Shown piece by piece: positions 23,472 to 34,540 of a DNA stretch of 64,000 nucleotides; position 1 is the first letter of the stretch; each line of letters starts with the position of its first letter. The position numbers and the translations under genes were made by a program. Source of the stretch: Arbacia lixula (lineage: Eukaryota > Echinodermata > Echinoidea > Arbacioida > Arbaciidae); assembly GCA_963669155.1 (NCBI GenBank), contig OZ022581.1, forward strand, positions 13,556,857 to 13,620,856, in the 5' to 3' direction. The notes below the pieces were generated by a model. That model did no database searches and was not told the DNA's origin. It worked only from the letters and a program-made list of their open reading frames with translations.

Positions 23472-24453
23472 AATAGGCCCGTTCACACACAAGGGAAAAA
23501 GTGCGATTTGAAAATCGATTTTCTAATCGCGATCAAAATTTCGAAATTTTTTCCAGTGTGGACAGAAAGATCGCACTAATTACCGCGATCCTAATCGCGA
23601 TCCAACTCGCACTATTAGTGCGATTTTTCAGAATAATCGCGATTATTTTGCCACGCGTCGTGTGTGTGAGCGCGATCGAGATTCGGAAATCGGTATTTTT
23701 AATCCCATCGTTCATAGCGCGTGAACGTCAACATCCGGTTTGCTCAGCTGCTTTTTGTACGCGTGCCGTACGCAGTATCTCGTATACGAGTAGTAAACAA
23801 ATACACGTGTACGGTTTACTATCTTGCTGTTCTTGCATGCCTAGCTGTTAGTGTTAGCGTTCTTGAATGCCTAGCTGTAATGTTAGCTGTTCATCTGAGG
23901 TAACGCGACGTAAATGTTCATTTGTGGCCTTCCAATTCTCGAAGTATTCACTCAATGGGGATCGTGATCGTTTTGAAGCGAAGTCTGTGTTAGTGGGGAG
24001 GTAAATCTAGTTCAAAACAAATATTTTAAAGACAAAGTTTTCATTTTCTCCGAGCGTCCGACTCAGTCATGTCCGTGCAACGACGCGTCGAGGTCGCAAT
24101 CTGCGGTGCCATCCAGCCTACACCTTGTACATGCCTTTGCATATACTACTCAGTCACGTCATTACGTGAGCTATTAATTAGTATACCACTCCAGAAATAT
24201 TCATAGTCATATCATAGCTCGATCGGTGACTGTGAATGTGACATCCGTGTACGTGTAGTAAGCTTGTTTACAAGATCGAATCGCGCGCGCGCGAAACTCT
24301 ATTTTGACAGCGGGGTCAGCAATTTGGCCACTGATCGTTCTTTACTTGCTGGGAAGTGCGATTTTTCCCTGTGTATGAACGGTCGAAAAAAAAAAATCGA
24401 AATTTGGATCGCGATTGTAATTTCGATTCCCGGTGTGTGTGAACGGGCCTAAT
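23472..24453. mobile_element. CpG-rich non-autonomous DNA transposon, 976 bp
   Basis: Ends AGGCCCGTTCACACACA and the exact inverse TGTGTGTGAACGGGCCT (23475-24450) are flanked by AAT on both sides. The shared flank can also be read as TA or TAAT because it overlaps the terminal repeat, so the superfamily is not fixed (PIF/Harbinger or another 2-4-bp-target group). Inside each end is an array of TCGCGAT-type motifs (aatcgcgatc, gatcgcgatt). The interior is markedly CpG-rich compared with the flanks. No transposase ORF. Confidence 0.82.
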
Positions 24454-26640
24454 GTGAGTCACAAACTATTAGAGAGTGTTTATACACCAGCCCTTTCTTG
24501 TTATCCTTCCTTGTGGAGCACCCAAGGCTGCTAAGTGATGCAAAAAAATGAATAAATAAAGCGAAATATGAGGGTTTCAATACTAAAATTGGTTCATTAT
24601 GAGAGCAAAAGAGCTGCTGTCCAGCTGAGCATATTTGTCTTACCCCAATTGCCAACCAAGGCTGAAGTGTATTACTTATGATTTGCATATTATTATGTAT
24701 GTGCCCGCTAGAATACTGCTCTATTATGTTTTATATGTGTTTTGTAATATATGACAATATATAACATGTAATACTGGGTGCACAGTTATGGCAATGATAC
24801 ACAATGAGGTAAGGAAGATATTAGACTTCTTTGTAAAGCAACTAGAAGTATGGGGAACTACATCCCTCCAAAAGCAAAAAGCGACACCTTTTTCGTCCTC
24901 AGCATCAGAGCTCTGAAGCATATGTCTTGCTGTTGCTGTTGTGTACGTGAGCAATTTTACTAACGCATGTGCTATTATATGTTGGAAAGACAGTCTCTAG
25001 CTTTTTTATGCATATGACTTCTTTCATAATTGATATACACATTTTCCATAGAGCAACAGTTTATCTGGCCCACAAAGGTTAAAAACTAGTCTTTATCACA
25101 GACCAAGTATTTAAATTTGCAAGAAACTGGATGATATATTAACCCTTCGTGTGCTAGATACATGGGATTTGTGTGTATTACTTGTGACAAAATGCCCATG
25201 TGGCACACAAATGTAAATCAGTAGAGCAAGAACACTCTGTTTTGCTTGCTATGAACCATGCTTCAAATGTTACCTCAAGGCCCTGTTCTACAAGCACATC
25301 AACTTTTAAAATCAAAAGACATTGTCTGCACATAATGGTTGATGCCACCTGCAAAGTCCTCAAAGTTTTGGTGACACCTTCATTCACATTTCTTGAAATA
25401 CCCTTTTGTCTGTGTGCTTGTGATTCCACATCAAAATCTCAACTATCAATAAGTCCTTTTCAGTCTGTTGTTAGCGATTTGTTTTTTCTTGTGTTTGGGA
25501 TGGTTCAAAGTCTAAGCATAGCTTTGGGGTGTAATATGAGAGATCTGTTTTGGTCTTGAAGTGATATCTAGTATTATTTTGAATATGGATGTTCATCTAC
25601 AGGTGTATCATCACAAATCATCACCTGTGTGCTGCAGGAGATAGACATTCTATATCAACAGCTGGAACAATAACTTAGGGAGGAGGTTTCTAGTAACAAC
25701 AATATTTTTGGGAGAGGGTTGGGGGATTTAAAAGGGACTTCCCACCACCTAAATGATCTCTGTTCTTGGGAGAAGATAGAGGATTAGAATGAGGAAACGA
25801 TAAGCTAATAAAGAAAGAAATGCCATTGTTTTGGAAATCCGTGTTTGCTGAATTGTTATTGTAAATTCTCTTTCTCTGAAATCATGCAAATCAACATTTT
25901 TTCTCGTGTTTCTGACGCTCTTCATCTGACTTTACAATAACTGGTAAGAAAATGGTTGGGCTTGATTTGTAACATTCTGCCTTTAAAGTGATAGTTCATC
26001 CTTGAGGAAAAGAGAACATTTTTTTTCTTTGAAGCTCATGGTTATGACTCAGATTAGGAGCCAAACATGATGTAAGGAATTTTTTTTGGATAATAATTAA
26101 TCTCCCCTATCTGACCATTTGTCTCCCAGAGTTATCACCAAATCATGTCATATCACCAACATTTTCACTTGACAAAACACATGACATCCCTTTGAATCCG
26201 TGATTATGAATTCATGAGAAATGCGAGACACATGATGAGAGAAAGCTCCAAGGCAATAATCTCTTGACCTTTACCTACCAATACCCCCACCCCTCTGCCC
26301 TCAACCACCACCACCACCACCTCACTTCATCCCCAATCCTCGATCAGCCCGCGGCTTGATCACGGAGCTGGATCTCCTCGTCAATTGCGCACTCGTGTTT
26401 CATTGATTAGTATGCTCCAGGAGCAGCTATGCAAAGACAGTCCCACACGAAGAGACTCGCGCGCTCCACTGTGTGATTGCACTTTTACATGCTCTGCAGC
26501 CATAGGCCCAATGTACACCTGTTCAACATAATCCCTGTTGGTGAAAATCTGGAGAAAGAGGAGCGAGACATATTGCATCATGAATATAAACTGTAGTGGC
26601 AGCTGATCAACTTGTGTGTGTTTTTGGCAGAGAATTCAGC
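24454..26640. other. No recognisable gene; traces of tiny hairpin elements
   Basis: The segment catagagcaacagtttatct...cccacaaaggtta (25049-25080) matches the interior and end of the tiny hairpin at 1632-1730. The stretch taacccttcgtgtgctagat...gtggcacacaa (25140-25209) is a related degraded copy. ORFs here (for example 25200-25559) show no domain. A moderately GC-rich stretch at 26340-26480 has no assigned role. Confidence 0.4.
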
Positions 26641-26691
<51 letters not shown>

Positions 26692-26701
26692 GTGTGTGTG
26701 T

Positions 26702-26734
<33 letters not shown>
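26641..26734 (+). repeat. (GT)n microsatellite
   Basis: About 94 bases of GT with three or four ATG-type interruptions. Confidence 0.95.
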
Positions 26735-27886
26735 AAGGTGTATAACAATTTTGTCTACTCCCATTTGCCCTATCCTAAATCCCTTTCTCATTTCCAACTC
26801 TCAACTCTATAAACCCTGCATTTTAGCTTGCGCTTGTAGACTGAATAGGTTATAAGTGGAGGTATCTTTGAGATGGACGTTGCTCATTTATGATTTAAAA
26901 TTACAAACAAATCCTAACAATTTTGATAGCAGTTTCCAACCACAGAATTCCATCATACTTTTGAACTTGCTGAGGGAACAATTCAACCCGATATATACTG
27001 TTATCAAATCTTTGCAAAGTATTCACAGCTTTTTCTCACTCAAATACTAATATAGGGCGGCATTTTTGTCTCACACTTACTGTATTAACCTTGTGTAATT
27101 TTAAGTATGAACGGGTCCATTAAGTGTTTACCCAGAGAGGTGTAAGGAATGGAGTCAGCACGAAGTGTAATTTATTCCTACAGCAGTCGCGTGCATTGAT
27201 ATCACAATGGAATATTTGACGCGTTTGGCTCTTTGATCGAGGGAGATCCGCCGCCAAACAAGCATGACAAAATGTAGGATGCATTTTGAGGAATATATAT
27301 TCTGTATGCGCAGAAGATTTCAGAACCACTTCATGAACTGAAGTGCATGTGCAGTAGTATTACATCTTATAAAGATACGATTCTGTGAATTTCAGATTAT
27401 ATTGTTGCTTCGTTTTTGTGATAAAAGGAGAATACTGTAGAAAACATGCCAGAGAAATGCCTCCATATCGCACATTTCCGAATCATATTTCCTTAAAAAT
27501 ATCTTGTAAATTGTTTATTGAGTGTTTAATCTTTCATGGAAACAATCTCAATTTCGTGTGCGGAGGTGTCCGGAAAAGTTACGGACCAAATTCTTTCTAC
27601 AAGTTTTTTCAAAATTCCCCTTCGCTCACCCCAAAACTAATTCACAGTGTGTGTAAATAGATCAGCTACGAGCTCCCAGCGAAGGCTGAACGGTTGACAT
27701 GCTTCTCAAAACAGATTGTCTTTTATTATTCAGAGGAAGGCACTACCTAATTAGAAATACAGCTAATTGTTTAAAACACCTGAATGTCTTGAATTGTTAT
27801 GAGGCGGCGGACCTCATAGATCAAAGGAAGTCTATCCGAGCGCAGTCCATCCATGATAGGTCCATGGTTTACCTAACAATTTGTGA
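26735..27886. other. No recognisable gene
   Basis: No exon, RNA gene or terminal repeat that I can support. Confidence 0.4.
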
Positions 27887-28321
27887 CTAGGGCTGTGTTT
27901 ATCAACTTTTCAGAAATTTAAACGCGTTTCCAAAGGCCTTTAAGAACGTGTTTCCAAACGCGTTTAAAAAAAACGGTGCGTTTATCAACTCCAAAGGCCT
28001 TTACGAACGCATTTCCAAACGCATTTAAAAAACGGTGCGTTTATCAACTCGATCGCCCAAGTCGAAAACCGGCCTTGTCACCGAAAACACGTGGTTTAAA
28101 CGCGTTTCAAAACAGCTTTGCGTTTATCTCGCTTCTTTAAACGCCTTTCTGGCTCAAACGCGTTTAGGATCGTACAAATTTGTGTGTTTCAAAACAGCTT
28201 TCCAAACCCCATAATCAAAACAACTTTGCGTTTATCAACTCCCTGAAACACGTTTTTAAAAATTTAAACACATTTGGAAACCTTAATTCTACCAAAAAAA
28301 GAGTTGATAAACATGCCCTAG
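27887..28321. mobile_element. Non-autonomous DNA transposon, 427 bp, CTAG flanks, AAACGCGTTT-rich
   Basis: Ends GGCTGTGTTTATCAACT and AGTTGATAAACATGCC are inverted repeats with a one-base offset. CTAG occurs on both sides (27887-27890 and 28318-28321). The interior has many copies of AAACGCGTTT/AAAGGCCTTT-like palindromes and the block gtgcgtttatcaact, which repeats the terminal motif (27976-27990 and 28036-28050). No ORF of note. Confidence 0.78.
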
Positions 28322-31300
28322 AATGCTGAGTACATGCATACCATGTATTGCTGATTTGTTGTTCACTATTTTGATATCTAATCTCACTTCCACTGTGAGT
28401 TCAGATGAACAAGAGGGTATAGCCTTCATTCAGGATTTTTTTTTTATTTATGTTGTCTGCATGATCTTCCAGATCTCACACAGCATTCACACATTGTTAG
28501 TTAGGCTGTTCTCTGTCTTGTATTAATTGATCAATTAATAATTGGACTGATAAGCGTACTGGCATGCATATGGTAATTGCTGATTGAATTCCTAATTAGT
28601 ATTGTGTGATTGTTTACTTCTTCAAGATTAAATTGTATACTCTCTCTAAAGGATTGAAATGGAGCTATGAAATGAAAGCAGAAATTCAACCATGTGTTTG
28701 CATTCACTGGTCCATAATTCCTTGTTGAAACAAAGAATTAAAATGCCTTGAAACAAATTTACTGAAGCCATCTGTGTTATTCTCATCAACTGTCTATACA
28801 TTATTGTCACCTTTTTTCATTCTAAACTTAGAGATAGATGTATACATAGACCATTGATATCCGTGTTAGTTGTTATTCCAGGCTGTTTTCTTTGCACATG
28901 TACATTTGAAGAAACCTTTAATGATGAGGTTTCAGGTTAGCATAGTGAAGATTTTCAAGAGGTCTTTTTGACATCCAATGAAGAAACATTGATATGAAAA
29001 AAGGTTTCAGATCTATGCTCATTTTTTTGTTGTAGTAATCATCAATTTTGTGTTCAACATTTGTTATTATTTTATATTCAGCATCATTCCTGCCATAGTT
29101 TCCTCTCTCATATATTTGTTTTGTCAGTTTTGCAAACCATGCTTCTTATCTTCCCAATTCCTTTGATAGTGAGTATTTTACTCTACTGCATTACCTTGTC
29201 TTTTTCCTTTTAATTCTCAAAACTTTCACATTTTTTCCGGTTTCTTCTTTTGTTGCTCATCAGAGGTCATAATGTAAGGCCAGTCTTTGGTATACCTCCA
29301 TGATTAGAGAGATCCTAGCTGTCATGTGAGGATTCTAACGTTTTATAGTGACTGCGCTTTGTAAGCAAAACAAGTCCGCTTAGAATCCCGCCTGCAATTG
29401 GTCTTGTTCATGGGTCATTGACTATGCATGGGAGGAGTCATTCGGAGGCAGCCGCCATCGTCGACTGGCAATTATCGCGGCACAATTTCTATCGGGAGGA
29501 ACAATTTGAGAGTCTGAAGGCAACAAAAGCGCATTGTGCCTCCTGTCATGGGGGAGTGGATTGACAAGGGTCTGCAGGGGGAAGACTAGTCCTCCCAAGC
29601 TATGATCTTGCACATGTTGGTTTTGGTGCATACAGTGCGGCATGCTCAGCTCAGCTTAGCATTACAGTGCACTCTCCTGAGTTACTGGTACTGCTACATG
29701 GGACTTGCGTAGCTCTATCTCTCTCTTTCTCGCTCTCTCCTCAGTGTTTGAGGTGCCCACAGTATCAGGCGAACTCTCCTTGATGCGATGCCTGCTCGCC
29801 ATCTCTTCTCCCCCCATCAGGATAACTATATCGCAAGGCACTGAATCCCTATTCCAGTGGAGATATACTTTTCTATGGATTCTTACCACTTCAGTTTATG
29901 CTCAGGACTAACTACTCTCTGTTGACTCTCAAAGAAATGCTTATTCATCCCCATTTGCAGCAATTTTGTTGATGTTTGCTACTGCCTGGAATCGTTTTTC
30001 CTCTGACACGTGATTGACAGGAATTCGCAGTATCCATGGTGATTCTTGGTCCTAATTGGCATCTGATCCGTCTTGATTACAAACTCTTCTACTCTATCAA
30101 GAAGAAAAAAGAAATTGGTCACTTTCTTTTTTTTTGATAGATGGACACTAGCGATGCATTGGAATGAGCACACATCTACATGATTGGACTGGAACTTGGT
30201 TGTTGACAATGATTTTGATTGTTTCCTGCATTCAGTGGTGCAGCTGCAACAGTGTTATAGTGTATGTTTGCTTACTACAATGAAGCTATTTCAGTAGTTC
30301 TCAGCTCAAATAGTCTCCGTTCGTCCATCCATCCATCTTGAAGTTTTCTCCTGTCTTTCATCGTGTGCGTCCATTTAACACTCAGACGAGATCAGGGAAA
30401 TCGCCACATAATATTTACCCTCTAAACCCACTTCTGAGTGAACCAACCTCTTTTTGTAGAGTGCAGACAAGCCTCATTGAAAGTTCAACCCTCAATCTGT
30501 GTAAACTCTTTCTGGAGTGTACTCGTCAACGAGAAGTAGAAAAGTTTAAACCATGCTCACACTGACATGTTTGTGACTCTTATATACAAGCTTCCTGGTA
30601 GCAGAGTCAGGTGAAGGGGAGAAGTTTGGACCAGGAACAAGTGGAGAGAGAAGTTTGGAAAAGGAACAAGTGTAGCAAAAAGACGATACAATATCTGACT
30701 CACTGGATGACATGTGCAACCTTATGTTCCCGAAGACAGCTGAAAAGTCAAGCATGAAATGAAAGAGACAGGGGTTAAAGAACTAACGAATGAAGCCTCT
30801 GATTTTGAGGGGTATGTTCTTTGATGTGGGAGAGTTATGAACCAGCGAGCTGAGCTGTTACTCATCTTTGACGAGGGGCTTTAATCTGAACTTAAGCATG
30901 TACTCACTGTTGTTTTGGGGTTTTGCTATTGTCAACTGTAGAAGTGGCTTAAAGGGATCATCTAGGGATTTGTTTACTCAATGTGCCCAAAAGAAACAGT
31001 TAGTCTGACCAATCAACTACATGTAGTCGCCATACTAAAGGAAGCACAGTTAGCAACTAACTGTCTACGTTTCCCCTCAGAAAGAGTAAATCAGAAATAT
31101 GGATTGTGAACCTGGTAAAGCAAGCTCATTTTTGACAGTTTTGACATGATTTATGTACATCTGGACGCCTTTGAACAGGGATAGCACTGTTGCAGGGCTG
31201 TTTATCATTATCAAGGGGAACAGCAGTAAATGCCAAGCTGTCAGAGTTTATGTGCATACACTACTGCTAGATGGTGGAGTAGTGAATGTGCATACAAGCC

Positions 31301-31657
31301 ATTCTGAGGAGTAGTTGAGCACTTATAAATCATATGTTTCAATCTTTCTGCGAGCAGGCAACAAAAATCGTGAGAGGACACATCTGTTGACCCTCATGGT
31401 CTCATGTTGGATAATGGATACATCTTCGATCCCCAAATGACTGCAAAGTAACACCATCAGGTTCAACACTACCGTCAGGTTCATAACCGGATTAAGCACG
31501 AGGCGTTGGTTACAGCTTACTGTTTCATCTTTCGCGGACTCTATCTCTTCAAGTGATAAGCAAATGGATATTAACATGGATATATCGCTTGAGGGTTGTT
31601 TGAACTCCAAGATGGATTCCTATTAAGGTGTAGTGGTGGATGTGAATTAAGAAGACG
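28322..31657. other. No coding exon recognised; possible regulatory stretch near 29400-29580
   Basis: A short stretch at 29440-29500 is richer in GC and CpG than its surroundings and contains GCCGCCATC, a YY1-like core. It lies 2.2 kb upstream of candidate exon 1b. A short imperfect tandem (agaagtttgga...ggaacaagtg twice) occurs at 30618-30672. Nothing else is supported. Confidence 0.3.
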
Positions 31658-31816
31658 ATGACGGCTGGTGGGTTGGAGGGGTTGGTGGGGTGCGTGGTGT
31701 ACCTCTGCAGGGACGTGGGCTCGACCCTCTTGGTCCTGTCCTGCCTGGGGCTACTCCTCCTTAAGACCTTGGAGCTCAGCTCGCCTCTCATCTCCATTCT
31801 CATAGATTGGATCCAG
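31658..31816 (+). CDS. Putative alternative first coding exon (1b), hydrophobic N-terminus, unidentified host gene
   Basis: The ATG at 31658 opens 53 codons up to a GTAAGG donor at 31817, in phase 0. The peptide begins MTAGGLEGLVGCVVYLCRDV. It contains a strongly hydrophobic segment (STLLVLSCLGLLLL, about residues 22-35) that could be a signal anchor or single membrane span, and it ends ILIDWIQ. The phase matches the internal exon at 52988, and the terminal DWI motif recalls exon 1a (6444-6536). Local GC is higher than in flanking DNA, and a weak in-frame readthrough continues only about 30 codons past the donor. An alternative view is a first exon of a separate gene. I do not recognise the family. 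Confidence 0.5.
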
Positions 31817-33515
31817 GTAAGGACGGAGCAGGAATTTTTTATTTTTAGCGAAGGAAATGTGAGTTATGCGACCTTTTTGATTGTGCGTGATGACCCAAGT
31901 CGAGGCCTGATCTGAGGATAAAGAAGTGTCCCTCTCCCGAAAGCTGAGGAGATGCAAGAGATTTGAATGGGTGCTATATATTTCAACCACTGCCTCCTGG
32001 TAAAAAAGATAAGGATATTGGATGTTTACCAGGAAAATGAAGAAATTCCACAATCTGAAGTGTATGTCATTCATATGTGTTTGGATTTTTTTCCATTCCT
32101 AGAAATTGTATTGCTTGCCTACCATTTACTGAAAAGTTCTTGGTAACTGGTTGAACAAAAACTATAAGAGAGGAAAATATTTGTTCAAAGACATTTTTCC
32201 GTCAAAGACAAGTTTAATAAAAGGTGTTTTTCAGCATTTTTTGCATGTCATGCTTAACTGTGGAATTTGGGTATATTTGACTTTTTGAAGGAAATGTAAT
32301 GAATAAAGAATGCTGCATTCTGAACTTATTGTATGACCAAAGTAACAATCTGTGTTGGTCCTGACTGTCACTAGCGATCCCAGAAGTGATAACTTCATTG
32401 TCGTCAGCTGTATGCAAATATTTTTTTGGCTGTCAAGGGAAGGGTATTAACTGTGAAATTTAGTGCATCGACTCAAAACAACTCGCTATTTGATGTTGGC
32501 AGTACAGACAGATCATTATAATAACGGTGACAACCAGCTTGGAAAATAGAGAAATACTCTTTCCATTTGATCTGTTATTTGGCAACTTTTCAGGTCTGGA
32601 ATGCCAAATTCATTATTGGATTAGTTGCGACACTTTTTTCCACACAGATTTACACAAAAGCAGCTTCTGTTGACCTTGGTAAGAAAACTTTGTCAACACG
32701 TGAAGAAACGCTTTGATCTAATGATGAATGTCTTCCTCGATGTGTGCTGGCATGCAAGTGCGATGATTGCCACATTCATTGGGAGGTATTTGGCTTATTT
32801 GAGGTATTTTGCCGCTGTAGTTGGAGTTTGCACAAGGGGGTCATGTGATGTTAATTGAGGGGATTGCTGCGTCTGGCTAACGAGAAGAGATAGGTTGACT
32901 CCCTCCCGTCATCATGGGATAGCCTCGTCAAGACGGGGCGGAGTAATTAACCATCTGCCTGATGAGGAAAGACGTCTTCTTTTCTGTGATATACAGATGC
33001 TTTGCTTGCTTGCATATGATTTGCAGTCGCACAGACTACACCGTATGAGTGAGCATATCCTTGCAATGGTTATCTTCATTGCACATTTTGTGGATGGTTT
33101 TTGATATGGAACTTGGTCTTTTATGAGCTTGAAAAACTGTGTACATTTCATACATAAAACATCTATAAGTTCTAAATGTTTTTATAACTTCAGACAAGAG
33201 TATGACAAATTAACAATCTTGTTGGGTTTTATAACTTGTATTTAAACTCTTTATGCACCATGAAGGCATTTTTGCTCAAGTGATGTACCCAGCTCTCATA
33301 GAGCAGTAGTTGATTTGGGGCTCAAAGGGGTATTGAAGCCCCAGGCTGATATGCATGATATGATCAGACTCTATTGTAACACTGTCTCAAGTATGTGTCT
33401 GGAGGTAAGGCTAAAGCCTGACATGCTGTTGGTGGAGGCATGGTGGAACATTTTCAACTTAGTCTCTGCATTTCAGACCCATTGATTCAGACTCACTGAC
33501 TGACAAGGGTTCGTG
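31817..33515. other. Probable intron; no feature seen
   Basis: No exon or mobile element supported. The stretch 33247-33335 (tttaaactctttatgcacc ... ggctcaaaggggt) may be a decayed tiny hairpin element like 1632-1730. Confidence 0.35.
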
Positions 33516-33708
33516 CTAGCTTAGGTACGAGGCTGTGAGGTGCATGGACACAACCCAGTCTGTGTCTGGTAACACAAACTATGCCCCAATCCCATCTTTA
33601 GAAGCCAGAGGAGCTATGACGTCGTTAGGGTATAGTCTGTGTTACCAGACATAGTTTTTAACACACTGGGTTGTGTCCATGCACCTCACAGCCTAGTACC
33701 TAGGCTAG
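33516..33708. mobile_element. Fold-back MITE, ~193 bp with ~70-bp arms
   Basis: Left arm CTAGCTTAGGTACGAGGCTG, then tgaggtgcatggacacaacc and tgtctggtaacaca, pairs with the right arm containing tgtgttaccagaca, ggttgtgtccatgcacctca and cagcctagtacctaggctag. The loop is about 45 bases. No coding capacity. Confidence 0.82.
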
Positions 33709-33959
33709 GTTTGTGCATGCACACTAATGTGTCTGGTGAGCTTGATTGAGTTGCTTATTGACTCTCTATGATGTCCTCTTCCCTCTCTACCTTACCTCCT
33801 CCCCAGTTAACTTACATCCAGTTTACGATTGGCAATGACTATTAGACCTCTAATGAAGACAGCAGTGCATCCGCCATTTCCAATTATCTGCTAATTGGTG
33901 CTTGTGGTGTACCAATATTCAATATGTGCAATAGAAACTTATCTTAGATCTTCATCATT

Positions 33960-34540
33960 GTTATTTTAGCAGGAAGGTAATTTGCAGTGTCGACTCTCTT
34001 TGCAGGTTAATTTCGTTTGTTGAATCTTGTGCAGAGTTGATAAAATCTTGGATATTTTAGTTCCAGATCCATGATATTATCGAGGAAGCTGCTTTCTCAA
34101 AGAATCTTATTTTATATCTTGTCTTATTTTATCTTAACTAATCTACCACAAAATCTTCATTACTTTTTTTCATTTGACTGGTAATATGATGTGATACCAT
34201 TTTCGCGAGGTTCAATATTTTAAGTGTCCACATCTATTTATTGAATTGCGGTTACAGTATCATCAGCGAGTTTGGCATCATTTAGAGAACTGATCATGTA
34301 AAGGATCTTATCTTATCTTATCTTATATCATCTTCAAGGTAATCTAAAAGCAAATCTTAACTGGGAATTTGATCTGCAGTATCTATTTGGCAAGGCTTAG
34401 TATTTTCAGCAGATTTATTAATAAAATTGCTCTTGCGGTATCATATCATATCTGGAAGTGGGCTTTTCCACAGGATCTTATCTCATTATATCTTATCTAA
34501 TCTGCCAACAAATTACCGACTGAGGGAATTCATGATATAC
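33960..34540 (+). repeat. Degenerate tandem array, ~170-195-bp unit, about three copies
   Basis: Blocks of the form ..aa(a)ggatcttatcttat..aatctaccacaaaatctt recur at about 34096, 34300 and 34470. They are preceded each time by a gtatcat-type motif and followed by a ..tttggcaaggcttagtatttt-like motif. Divergence is high. TCTTA pentamers dominate. This is an ancient satellite-like structure. Confidence 0.45.
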
